In this document: positions 51,235-62,848 of the stretch, piece after piece
Layout: every line of letters begins with the position of its first letter
How positions within the stretch are numbered: position 1 is the first letter of the stretch
Assembly: GCA_022749755.1 (NCBI GenBank)
Contig: CM040440.1
Location: 3,185,769 to 3,249,768, forward strand
Direction: 5' to 3'
Source of the DNA: Azadirachta indica
Taxonomy: Eukaryota > Streptophyta > Magnoliopsida > Sapindales > Meliaceae
DNA: 64,000 nucleotides
Notes under the pieces: generated by a model
The model's database searches: none
What the model was told of the DNA's origin: nothing
The model's input: the letters and a program-made list of their open reading frames with translations, nothing else
Made by a program: the position numbers and the translations under genes

Positions 51235-51400
51235 TATCCTCACAGATACTGGATTAACTTGGGCGCAATAGTGAATCGAGCACATTGTTCATAAATAACA
51301 ATTCACAACCAATTGTTTATGCCGAATGAATCATCTGGCAGACATCCACTATCTCGTAGTTGGATATATCCTCACAGTTACTGGATTAACTTGGGCGCAA
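51235..51400. repeat. Two copies of a segment of about 36 bp upstream of DUF26 copy G
   Basis: The segment TATCCTCACAG-TACTGGATTAACTTGGGCGCAATA occurs at about 51235-51270 and again at about 51365-51400, differing at one base by eye. The start of the first copy coincides with the end of the larger duplication. Confidence 0.75.
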
Positions 51401-51698
51401 TAAAATTTAAAAATGAATGAAATATTTACAGATACATCTATAATGCACAATTCGATCAGTCTTTGTACGTGATAATTAGCCATCAAGCTAAGCTAATTAA
51501 GTAGACCCACCAATAATGACATACAGTCATTGAAAGTTTAGCTACAGACAAAAATAAATATTGTATACTTTTAGATATATGAACTACTCGAGTTAGCCAA
51601 AATTTGATAAGCTCTCTCTGCGTTTTTATTTATATAGCAAGGAATTCTTGTAGTGAAGCTAGCAATCAAACTCATAACTGCAGATCTTCCATGTCAAA

Positions 51699-52425
51699 AT
51701 GTTGAACCCCAAATCAGTCCTTAGTTTACTAGTATTCTCCCTTTTCGTCCATGTAGCCATATCTGACGAGCTTCTATCTTACAACTGTTTTGGCCAAGAA
51801 AACTACACTGCTTATAGCCAGCCCTTTTCAATCTAACTTGAATGACCTTCTACGTACTCTATCTACCAAAGTTCCTCCCACCGGATTCGGACTTGGTTCA
51901 TACGGCCAAGGCCGAAACCGCGTAAACGGGCTAGCCCTGTGCCGCGGAGATGTCTCAAGCTCAACCTGTAAAACCTGTGTCGTTGACGCAGGCAACGAGC
52001 TCCGCGAGAGTTGCCCTAAACAGAAAGGAGCAATCATTTGGTTTGATAGCTGTCTTCTGAAGTATTCAAACGTAGATTTCTTTGGAGACATAGATAACCA
52101 GAACAAGTTCTACATGTATACTTTACAAGATGTGGAGCATCCAGCGTCGTTCAATCGAAAAGTTAAAGAGCTCTTCAGTAGCTTATCTTACAAAGCCTAC
52201 GCTGGTCCAAAATTGTATGCAACAGGAGAATTAGACCTTGGAGCATCGAAAAAGCTGTATGGTTTGGCTCAATGTACGAGAGATCTTTCTCGTAATGATT
52301 GCAAGAAGTGCTTGGATGGTGACATAAGTGAATTTCGGATCTGCTGCGGTGGAAAACGAAGTGGGAGAGTAGTTGGTGGCAGCTGTAATGTTAGATACGA
52401 ACTTTACCCCTTCGTTGATGCTTAA
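51699..52425 (+). pseudogene. DUF26 secretory protein copy G (frameshift after the signal peptide)
   Basis: The most diverged member. From the ATG at 51699 the frame gives a signal peptide (LLVFSLFVHVAIS) and ELLSYNCFGQENYTAYS. It then hits TAA at 51834-51836 because of one extra base in the run CCCTTTT (51822-51828). The downstream frame is fully open to 52425 with both cores (CRGDVSSSTCKTC, CTRDLSRNDCKKC) and a normal end (PFVDA). As written the product is a 45-residue peptide; removing one base would give a normal double-DUF26 protein. Whether this is a real lesion or a sequencing error cannot be told here. Confidence 0.85.
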
Positions 52426-53992
52426 ATTAAATTAACCATAATGGTCAATTATAAGCCTGAGGCATCTAAATCTTGTCTAATTACGGATTTTGCAAAATCC
52501 ACAATTATAGAAAATTGGTCTAATTCTGAAAATTGGTCAGTTTTTGAAATTGGTCTAATTCTGAAAATTGAACAATAAGCATCTCACAATATAGAAAATA
52601 TGAGAGTAATTTTCATCTTATCCTTTTGTTAGGTTAGAGAACGTTTACTGCTAAAAAACATCAACAAAATATCAAAGGGAAAATTACGGATCCCCTCTGG
52701 TATTGTCTTTCGAACAAGTATTTAACGTTATACAATTACAAGTTGTTGAGCGTACAAAAAATTCTTATTAAACGTTATTCTGCTTATTAAACGAATGTTC
52801 ATACCTTACTATAAATTCTTATTAAACATTACTCTTTATTTTCAAAGGATTCCTTATCATATATAGCGCCGAAGTCGCTTTTTTTTGTATTATCTGCGCA
52901 TGTTTTGGAAATTCCAATTGGGAAAATTAATAAATGATGGGGCCTTGGAAAACAATTGCTGAGCTATGGAAATGGGCTTACCGTATGTCGTCAACCCCAA
53001 CCACCAGCACCGATTCTTCAATAATTTGCTCCTGAATGTACTGAGACTTGGTGAGTGCAGGTACAACGAATCGAAAAGCACTTTCATCCAATTATATAAG
53101 CGCAAATGGCAACATAATCGTGCTTCCATTATCACCGCTAGCTGCTTCAAAAGAACCCCTACCATTTTGTTTATTATATCTTCCTGCGATGGTGCGTTGG
53201 GATAGTTGGATTAGGCCATCGGTTGCAACTTCAAAGAAACTGTCAGCGTTATTCTTTCACAATCACATCACATCAATGCCACAAACCACTCCCTAAAATA
53301 TATATATATATATATATACATATATTGACTTTTTTGGGTCAGCCTGCCATGGAGCTAGATAATTAATCAAATGAAGCGTGTTTTCAGAAGTGTTTTTATA
53401 CATTATCAAGAGCCCCTCAAATTATCAACAAAAAAACTAAAAAAGAAAATGCTTTCTTTTAACATAGACAAAAACATTTAAAGAATTTACAATGCTCTCT
53501 GAAAAAATCATCAGTTGAGTTGTCATAAACATACCCCATAAAGAAAATGAGAATGATGCATCCATCATAAGGCTGCGAAATTATAGTTTTGGCTTATGTT
53601 TATTGATTCCCAAGAATTCGGTCAACTGATCATGTGCAATGTCCATTGAGCGAAGTCATGCAGCGACAAGCAATCCGAAGAAATTATTATTCCCGGCAAA
53701 GTGGCGATATTTGTTTATTCAAAAATTAATAAATATTATTGATTCCTGAAATGAACAACCTGGCATTGTACCAAGTCTATGAAAGACTTGAACCAACTCC
53801 AGTAGGTAATTCATAAACTGCGATATCTTTATTTCAAAACGCGTCTCCTCGTCTCTTCTGACTCACTATATATGCACACATCTCCTAATACAAATCAGAA
53901 CACATTCAATCTCTCTCTGTATGTTGCCTTAGCGCATTGCACTTTGACTCTGTTTATTCTCCAATCTTCCACTTAAATTTGTAGCCAGGAAA
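52426..53992. other. Intergenic between DUF26 copy G and the phytocyanin gene
   Basis: About 1.6 kb. Overlapping open frames on both strands at about 52890-53296 have somewhat balanced base composition, but I recognise no family. A TA run lies at about 53299-53317. The right end is the promoter of the phytocyanin gene. Confidence 0.45.
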
Positions 53993-54816
53993 ATGGCAGT
54001 GCTCAGAATATTGGTGAGCTTGGCTGCAACAGCCATGCTCATTCAATTAGCTATGGCAACAAATTACACCGTTGGAGGTCCAAATGGTGGATGGGATATA
54101 ACCACAGACCTGCAATCTTGGGCATCTTCTAAATCTTTCTTAGTCGGCGACAATCTGAGTAAGTTACAATAAACTGTCATTTTTCACTCGATTTTGTCGA
54201 CAAATATCAAAAGGTGTAAAGATTTGAAATTGATTAAATGTTGCATTATGCAGTTTTCCAGTACGGTCCGAATAGCCATAATGTGCTTGAAGTTTCAAAG
54301 GCAGACTATGATTCCTGCCAGCCAAGCAGTGTTATTCAGTCTTATAACGATGGCAGCACAGTTATCAAACTTTCTTCTCCAGGCAAGAGATACTTCATTT
54401 GTGGAGTAACGGGACATTGTAGCCAAGGAATGAAGTTAGAGATAGACACGCTTGCAACGTCTTCCCCACCAGCACCATCACCTGCAACACCACCAGCAGC
54501 TACCCCGGTAACACCTGCTCCGCAAGCATCTCCTCCTTTGACCCCAGAACCAGCTTCCCCAGCTCCAGAAATTTCCACTCCCTCACCTGCAGAATCGCCA
54601 AAATCTGCTCCCCCAAAGTCCCCCGTGTCTCCGTCTAGCTCACCTGAGAGCAGTCCACCTTCCCCCGATGTTCCTTCTGCTGAATCTCCTTCAACCTCCC
54701 CCTCTTCAAGTGGTTTGTCCCCGCCACCCCAGCCGTCATCAGCTACAAAAGGTGTCTTCAAAATCACTCTGACAATGGGGCTTAGCTCTGGAATCTTGAT
54801 GCTTCTGGCCTTCTAA
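53993..54816 (+). CDS. Uclacyanin/early nodulin-like phytocyanin with proline-rich region and GPI signal
   Basis: Predicted 242-residue cell-surface blue copper protein of the phytocyanin family, two exons (53993-54158 and 54254-54816) with a 95-bp intron in the usual position (DNL/IFQY). Signal peptide about 1-22. The plastocyanin-like domain runs from NYTVGGPNGGWD to LEIDTL. Type 1 copper ligands are visible: His in NSHNV, then Cys, His and Met in FICGVTGHCSQGM. A Met axial ligand indicates the uclacyanin type rather than stellacyanin (Gln). Next comes a Pro/Ser/Ala-rich stretch of about 90 residues rich in SPP/SPAP, typical of arabinogalactan modification. A hydrophobic C-tail (ITLTMGLSSGILMLLAF) suggests a GPI anchor. 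Such chimeric AGPs act at the plasma membrane and cell wall; the precise role is unknown. Confidence 0.93.
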
Positions 54817-55936
54817 GCGCTGAGGGTTGATACTTCACGGAAAATAAAGTTGCATTATCGAGTTGTTTTTCGAGCAAATTTTCTCGAGTGTTCTTTGTAA
54901 TTTTGTGGTGTATGGTGCAATTTGAGGAACAGATTCTTGTCAATAGCATTCATTGTTATGTTGCACAAAATTTCTAATTTGTAATGTTACCTACAAGGAT
55001 AAAACAGTTTGAATCTATCTTACGTACAATGGCATGAACAAGTGTCAATCTAAATTTCAGCCAAATCCACTCGCTAAATAGAAATCAGAATGAAAATGAC
55101 TTTATACATGTTTAGGCAAAAATACTATTGAAAGAGTAAAAATTGCGGATGGGTAATTTGTTGATTGAGACACTCATGCTAGTGGGAAAAAAAAAACGTT
55201 TTCTTCTAATTGTAACAAACTGTAAGAATACAAGAGCAAAAATATCAAATAGAAGTCAATCTACCGATGCCATAGACTGATACGGGGCTTCTCCAGCCAC
55301 AATATTTTCGACAGCAAATCCAATTTGATAAATTTGTGAAGCTATGATTAGATACGTTTGATCTGTTCTTTAGTGTACAAAAAGCAAATATTTGACATTC
55401 TTTGATACCCGACCCAACCACCCAAACACACAAATTCAGCAACTGCCAAAGTCACAAACTGAAGACTACATTCAAAGTGCAAAGGCATAAAAGAATGAGA
55501 TTCAGCAACTTGAACAATGCGTAATGTCATGTTTCCAATATCAATCTTCTAAATGCAACAACAAAAAGAATAAAAAATAAACAAAGATAAATTTGATTTC
55601 TCTGAAGTTTCCAACAAATTGCCGAGTATTGAGTTGGGCAACAGAACAATTCCAACACATGAAAAAGCCCAGATTGGTCCTTTGTAATAGTGTCACAATC
55701 AGGGCGGACAACAAAAGCTTTTGTTGAGCATGTAGTCTCCTGAATCAGCTAGTTATATCTTTAAACACTTATTATCTTTTACATATATATGAAATCAGAA
55801 TTTCATAGAAGTTGCCAGTTTCTAAACATAAAATGTCCACAAATCAAGTTTCTCCAACTTTTCCAACCATTACGTTGTTGACAACAGAAAAACAAACTTA
55901 CAGCATAGGCATATTAATTGAGGACGGATGCCCCGC
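54817..55936. other. Convergent intergenic region
   Basis: Holds the 3' untranslated regions of the phytocyanin gene (+) and the bHLH gene (-). No other gene is recognised. Confidence 0.5.
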
Positions 55937-58900
55937 TTAAGCAACAGGAGGATGAAGTACATGATCCTCTGATGTGTCAACTGCAGCAGGTGGCATGAAT
56001 TGCCACATCCCAACACTAGGGTAACCAATAAGAGGCACCAGCTTGTTACCTGCAGCCTGGCTTTGAGCAGCAAATGCAGCTGACATTGAAGAGGGATGAG
56101 ACAAAAGGCCTGATGGTGCATTCATGGTTTTGACTTGCTGTTCTAACTTCTCTTTATCAGCCTTTAGCTTTTGCTTCTCATCACGCAGCTCGTTCTTCTC
56201 AGCCTGCATAGAAGAAGAGTAACTAAATTGCACATACTCACCTACAATCCTATATAAACATCTCTAGTATTCAAGTCAGGTGTAAATAAAGTGAGACCTC
56301 CAAAAACATATACAAACTTTAGAATGTCCAATACAAGCCAGGAATCACCTTCAATTCTTTAATCTTTGCCTGCAAATCCTCATTTGATTCTATCAGCTTC
56401 TTGGCTTCGCTTCTTAACTGCATCACCATTCGAACAGCATCGGTCAAAATAGCGGCCTTGTCTGTCTTGGGTGGTCTTCCAGGCTCCAGGATGGAACCCA
56501 ATTCCATAAACCTTCAGATCATGTCAAACTCAATGTGAGAATTAGAAGGCAAAACAGTTAACAAGGAAAGAAAAAGAACAATATTGTGCCTCTCATTCAA
56601 TTGAGTCCTCCGCAACTTCTCACGGCATGCTTTGGAGCCAGATACACTGCATGATTCAGACTTCAACCTATAAAAGCATTTACCCATCAATTAAGGGGCA
56701 AAATATGAGAGGAAAAAAGAGAACAATAATAAAATTCCTTAAGTCGCAGAAGAAAACAGAAACATCTATCCAATTACAGTTAAAACTCATAAAACAACTA
56801 CTATAAACGTAACCACAGCTGTACATCTTAAGCACCTAAAAATGTAAGTATGCACTTATACAGATTCACAAGTAAATCTTTGAGTATGTGAGTAGTTATT
56901 TATGCATTTAAATATTTTTGAGAATGTGTGTAAATGTTTGCTTATTTTCAACAAGTTCATATGAAATTCAAAATCAAAATACAGAACAACTTTGTTGTCA
57001 GGAGTCCAACCAGCATAAGCAGTCTCAACTTCCAAACTTATATCATCCCTAAGAATGAAATACTGCTAAACAGTATAGCAATAAAACTTTCTAAAGTATA
57101 ACATTGACGTCTTGTTGGATACCCGCCAGTCTGAAGCATATCTTAAAATTATAATTTATAAGCTGGTTCGTTTAATGCTTCCACTGTAACTGTAAACCCC
57201 ACAGCTACATATTTAAAATTCACGTTAGAGAGTGCTCTTAGTAATTAACCTCATCTCTCAGTCAAGGTGAATGATCAGTCACTCACGCCCAATCCCAACC
57301 GTTACCTAATTAAATTTTCTCATTTCTTTTGATCGTCTCAGCACAAAATTCAGCAGTTCCTGTAGTTGATTGATGGTACCATATACTTACATATAGACCT
57401 GTCTAAACAGATTCTGTCTGGTCAGAAATAATAAACTGTAGAAAGAGAGAGGGGAAGGGATTTTAACCTTTTTCGGGAGCCAGCTTCCTTTGGGCTACCT
57501 GTATCACCAAGCGGGCAGTCAACTTTCATGCTGGAAACATACAGCAAGGTCCATAAGATATTAAGATTGAGAATCGGAAACAAAACAATAATAAAAACGA
57601 TTTCTTAAATGAGTGAAAAAAATGTCATATTACTCCTACGAGCTGAATCTAGTGGCTTTGTTATGATTTCTCAATAATGAGGTGGAATAGGAGCTAAAAT
57701 AATTGGTGGTAGGGAAACTGCCAGTGTGATGAGAAATATCTTATTATTATTCAACCAATGCAGCTCCTTGTGGCAAAATTGGGTGAAGTTTTATCGACTC
57801 AAAGGAAGAGTTTAAAGGGGGATAATGACATATACCTCTCACGTTTGCCTTAATAAACAGATATCTCTTATAAATTTTCTATTAAACATATGAATATCAC
57901 AGTCACAACTATAAGTTTAAAGTATAACAATATAATTAAAATAAATAAATAACAAATTAAGAGAAGAAATGAGTAAAGAAATTCTGACCTGAATATAGTG
58001 AGGCATGCTAATAAACATTGTCTTAAAACCAAAGAGTCCTCCCCTCGTGTAGGTAGTAACGGTTCTCTTTGATTCTAAAATGCAACCCAATGCTCATAGT
58101 CAATCTCTTCGATAAACACGACCACCGGAAGATAAACACCAAGTCTTAGATGTCAAAGAAAAGAAAAGGAGTGCAAAATATATATTATTATAAAATTCTA
58201 TTTTAATAGTATATTTTAAGCAATCGTGACATATAAGACTTAGTGTTTATCTTCCGGTGGTCGTGTTCATCGAGGAGATTGGCTATGAACATTGGGTTAT
58301 ATCTTGTAATCAAAAAGAATCGTTACTACCTACACGAGGGGAGGACTTTTTGATTTTAGGACAATGCTTATTAGCATGTCTCACTATGCTCAGGCCAAAA
58401 TTTTTTTTACTCATTTCTTCTCTTAATTTTTTATTTATTTATTTTAATTATATTGTTATACTTTAAATTTATAGTTGTGATTGTGTTGAAAAAAGACAGA
58501 TGTCTCCTGACGTTTAGATAAATAGGCGGATAACTTTTATTTCCGTTAGTTGACTATTTAATTTATTATTATTTATATCCCTATTTTTTATATAATAATA
58601 ATATAATATATATTTATTTAATTATAATACTTTAACCCCTATTTTAATATTTTTCACAATATTTTTTTTAAATATAATAATTTAATCCCTATTTAATATT
58701 TTTTTCACAGTATGCTCAAAAATAAATAAATTTTTTATTTTTTTATTTTAATAAATAATTTTAAAAAAATATAATTATTAAAAAAATTCAAATAATGAGT
58801 TAAGTCACACTTATATACTAAAATATTTTTAAACTTTTTTTTTCACTTTTATAATAATAATTTAATATTTAATTATTAAAAAAAAATTAATTAAAATATT

Positions 58901-60691
58901 TTTTAACGTTTTATTTATACATGTAATATATTTATTTAAAAATTATGTTAGATTTATTATATTTTTTTAAAAATAAATGAAAATATAAATAAAAAAAATA
59001 TAAATAATAAATACATGTTATATATATTACAAATAAAAATAATCAAATTTTTTTTTTCTGTTTTTAATTAAAATTAAATTATATTGGTTAATAAAAATAT
59101 AAAATATAGTTAATTACTAATTTTATTAACAAATAATAATAATTTTTTTCTTTTTTTTTTACTTTTTTATTTATATTTTCATTATTTTTCTCAATAAAAC
59201 ATAATAAATTTAATATAATCTTTTAAATAAGAATATTAATATAAGAAAAAAATGTTAAAATATGTTTCAAATTTTTTTGACAATTAAATATCAAATTTAT
59301 TATAGAAAAAAAGATTATTAATATTTTAACATGAATTTAATTTAACTCATTGTTTAAATTGTTTAATAATATTTTTTTTCTAATTTTTTTTATTAAAATA
59401 AAAATTTAAGAATGTATTTACTCTTGAGTATATTGTCAAAACAATATTAAATATGAGCCTAAATTATTATAGTTAAAAACAGTATATTGTAAAAAAATAT
59501 TAAAATAGAGATTAAAGTGTTATGATTAAATAAAATATATATTATATTGTTATTATAAAAAATATTAGAGATACAAATAATAATAAGTTAAATGGTTAAC
59601 TAACGGAAATAAAAGTTAAGAGAGTATCTGCTTATTTGTTGAAATGTTATTTGTCTTTTCTCAAATATTAAGGTATCTATTTATTGGGGCAAACATCAGG
59701 ATAGATGTCATTACCCCAGTTTAAAGGTATGCAAAGGAACCTGCAGACTGCATTTGGAGCTGGAGCAAACTGCTGAAACTAAGATTGGAAGGAAGGCCTT
59801 GCTTAAACACATAACTGATAAGGAGGACAGCACCCAATGATCTGACAGCAGCATCCTCCCAGTCCTATCATCATTTCTAAAAGGGATCCTTTACATGTCA
59901 ACAGCTGCTACAGTCATTCTTAATAATCATTGGTTTTTGAATCAAACAAATTGTTGCATTGCAGGGTTGCCTAAGCTTGACGGGATGATGGAACTAAAGC
60001 ATAGATACTAATTGAAGAAAACGGGAAAAGTCACAAGTGGTTCTGGTTTTGAAGCTTGAAGACTGAAATTGTCAAACTATGAGTTGAATTGATCAATCTT
60101 GGTTGATTTTCCCATTCAAAACAAATTCATTTCCTATTTCTTGCTAGACTACTAGGACTCAAACCATAGTACCAGTTATTTATCTAAAACTAACTGAACA
60201 ATTACTACTCAAGCAGGTGACTGTAGATTTTTGCAGTTTTGGCGCTTAAGCTAAAATGTTCGGTTATGTACATTATTTCTGGATAAACAAGGAAACTTGA
60301 GGAAACACCAGAATTACTCGTGACCAAACTAATGTTCTTCGATCACAAGTTTAAATTTTGAGGTGTACTGTTTTTCTGGATCGCTAACTCATTAAACATT
60401 CACCAATTCTCCAATTAGTACAAAAAAGACCAAGCATGGAATGAGAACATGCTTCTCTAAAACATATCCTATAACAACAAAATCAGAAATCGAACAATCA
60501 AAATTACATTCTTTCTTTAACTTTTCTAGGAACCAAACAGAAAACAAGTTTCATAAGAAGGGTTACCTCGAATCAGATGAAGCGTTAACGGAGGCTTGGG
60601 AAGGCCTCTCGAAATTTCCGGCGATGGGGATGGCTTCGACTATGCCATAATCGATAAGCCAATCAGAGTTGTTATTCGAATTAATCTCCAT
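55937..60691 (-). CDS. Class IVc bHLH transcription factor (ILR3/bHLH34/104/115-like)
   Basis: Predicted 231-residue nuclear factor. Exons from the start: 60567-60691, 57468-57530, 56590-56667, 56349-56511, 55937-56203. The basic region and helix 1 read SKACREKLRRTQLNER/FMELGSILEPGRPPKTDKAAIL, followed by helix 2 and a leucine zipper-like coiled coil (ELRDEKQKLKADKEKLEQQ). The C-terminus PPAAVDTSEDHVLHPPVA is the hallmark of Arabidopsis ILR3, bHLH34, bHLH104 and bHLH115, which activate iron-deficiency genes as dimers and are controlled by BTS-type E3 ligases. The exact orthologue is not decided. Two oddities: the basic region has KLRRTQLNER where the relatives have KQRRDRLNDK, and intron 3 starts with GC. 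Intron 1 (57531-60566) contains a 1.9-kb transposon. Confidence 0.9.
56512..56589 (-). other. GC-AG intron 3 of the bHLH gene
   Basis: On the minus strand the exon ends ...AATGAGAG and the intron begins GCACAATATT (donor GC at 56589-56588). The acceptor ...CTGAAG precedes TTTATGGAATTG. Splicing here gives NER/FMELG, the expected bHLH junction in the right phase. No nearby GT keeps the frame, and reading through meets a stop after about 24 codons. Confidence 0.7.
57818..59717. mobile_element. 1900-bp MULE-like non-autonomous element in bHLH intron 1
   Basis: Perfect 9-bp target duplication AGTTTAAAG at 57809-57817 and 59718-59726. The left end reads GGGGATAATGACAT; the right end reads ATGTCATTACCCC, its near-perfect inverted counterpart. 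The terminal similarity continues inward (CGTTTGCC / TGTTTGCC, then AATAAA-AGATA). A second pair of inverted segments lies farther in (about 58510-58590 and 59570-59640, sharing ACTTTTATTTCCGTTAGTT). No transposase is visible. The centre-left contains a large palindrome described separately; the rest (58550-59560) is extremely AT-rich. Confidence 0.87.
57890..58490. repeat. Large palindrome inside the MULE-like element (arms about 260 bp, loop 73 bp)
   Basis: Left arm 57890-58154, loop 58155-58227, right arm 58228-58490. The arms are inverted copies at roughly 85% identity by eye; for example TTATCTTCCGGTGGTCGTGT and CTACCTACACGAGGGGAGGA occur in the right arm and, inverted, in the left arm. 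The arms have a more balanced base composition than the rest of the element, so the sequence may have been captured from elsewhere. In the bHLH pre-mRNA this would fold into a long hairpin. Confidence 0.85.
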
Positions 60692-62848
60692 TTTCGTTTG
60701 TTACTCTGCAAATCACACATTCAATTCATTTAAGCGTCGTTGTGTTTCGTGTTCTTTGCTTCTTTGTTTTTGTTTGAAAGATAATTAATAGAAATAAAGT
60801 CAGAGGGTTAAGGGTCACGTAAGAGTAAACGCTTTCTGTTTCTGTCACTCCTTTCCTTTGATGCTCCGTTTGGCAACTCGGTTATGATAATCGCGTGATC
60901 GGATTACTCAAATAACATTCGGATCTCTAATGTTCTATATATATTCCGAGTTTTTGTTTGTATCGAATAGGTCACAAACTGCCTAATAAAATGACCAGAT
61001 TACCTTTAAAAGAATGAATTTTGACCACAAACAAGTAACTTAACGGATAACACGGAAGGGCATTTCAGTTCTTTTAAGAGTTAGAGACCAATTTGATACA
61101 AATAGACAGATAACATCCTTGCTGGGGATATTATAAAAACCCAGGGGTCCATCGTTCGTAAGAGGAAGCGCTATCAGGTTTAAGTCTGAGCGAAAACGAC
61201 GTTCATCCAATCAGAGAAGTGATTATGTATAGCACTGAATAGTAAATACTGATGCATTGTTATTAAATCTGTTTACAACTAATAAGCAGCTTGGTGACGC
61301 CAAGATTCCACTACTAGTGCACGTTCCCACATGAATCACAATACAATACAATATGCAGCAATTACTTATATGGGGGTGGTTAAAAAATCCTATTGAATGG
61401 AAATTGGTCAACCATTTCTATTGCAACGCATCAAAGTGGATAAGCACGAAAACATGCTTTCAGAAACATTCTTACGGGATTTTGTTTGGACCAATAATCA
61501 GCACAGCAGTGTTATTAAAAAGTTTTTCTTTCATCGTTTTGAAGGACATGGACCTGGATTTCCAATTCGGCCCAGCCAGTCCTGAATTAGACTGTACAAA
61601 ACGTGGCGGGCTTAAGTGTTAAGGCAATCGTAGACCGACCCAACCCATTTTGTTGAAGTCTACATCGATCAGTTTTAAATATTAATAATGTTATCTTGAG
61701 GAAAGGTGCTGACAGAATGCAAATGCGACGTGAACCTGGGAGCCCCACTCTGCATTGCCTTGAACTTTTTCCAAGCGCGCAGCCCGATGTAGAGGAGGGC
61801 CCGATGTACGCACTGATTGATGTGATGTGATGTGATGTGCTGCCCGCGCTATTTGCTGAGCCTCGTACCAGAACATATTCTCTCTTGCACAGTACTATTT
61901 CACCGGCTAAGTTTGGATGTTAAAGAATGCAATGTTGCCAATGGTGAACAACCTCACAAACAGATAAAAGAGAACAGAAAGAAAGAAAGAAAGAAAGAAA
62001 GAAATGAAATAAGGGATATAATGATTTAAATGAGTGGCTTTCCTTCCTGAGACGAGTAGCAAGATAAGGAAATGAAATAACCAATACGACCATGAAACAA
62101 TTACGGGCTCCGTTTGTCAGAGGATTGTCTATCTTTAATAGTAATATTTTAAGTGGAAATTTTGATTGGTATTAACCTGGAAAACTGACAGATCGACAGA
62201 GAGTACAGCTTTGAAGATTCCTTGGTGGTTGGAACCCACCAGAAGAAGAAGAGACCGAGCACGATTACCTCCTGTCACGGATGTTCCTTTCTTTTCCTGT
62301 CCAAACCAAGATCAATTGTATAGGATTCTCTCCCTCGCACTGGCAGAGAACTTTTTACTTGTACACTTTAGTTACCCTTAAAATTCTCCGCTTCTTCCTC
62401 TCACAACTTTTTTGACCATTTCAAAATTAACAGATTCCTATACTATACTCAAGCTTGTGACAATTGGTGAGCCTGGTGATCGGACTGAATGGGGCTAGTG
62501 TTTCTGCATTGCCCCCTGAACATGACTACCACAACAAATCTGCTTAGGATGGAGTCAACTGAATTGATTATTTTGACAATGAAAATGTGAGGATTTTGAA
62601 CATAAAAAATCTTGTAAATTTCAGTACTCTAGCTGGACAACTATGCAAAATCTGAATCTCGAGATAGAAAACTACTCAATCTATACAATCTCCTCCAAAG
62701 ACTTATCAAAATTAACATTAACCAAAAGCAAAAAAATAATAATAATAATAAAACAAAACAAAACAAAACAAACGGAGCTAATGCCTTAAAAAAGAATCAA
62801 CAATAACCATGGTTATTGAATTGAACCCAACTCAACTAACGAGCAGCA
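60692..62848. other. Intergenic between the bHLH gene and the proline-rich protein gene
   Basis: About 2.1 kb. The left end is the bHLH promoter. It contains a GATGT repeat near 61820-61840 and a (GAAA)n microsatellite at 61976-62005, plus AAT- and CAAAA-type runs at 62739-62773. Open frames around 61353-61622 are not recognised. Confidence 0.45.

Noticed and set aside
54342..54767. Gly/Glu-rich minus-strand frame
   Set aside because: It is the complement of the proline-rich part of the phytocyanin gene.
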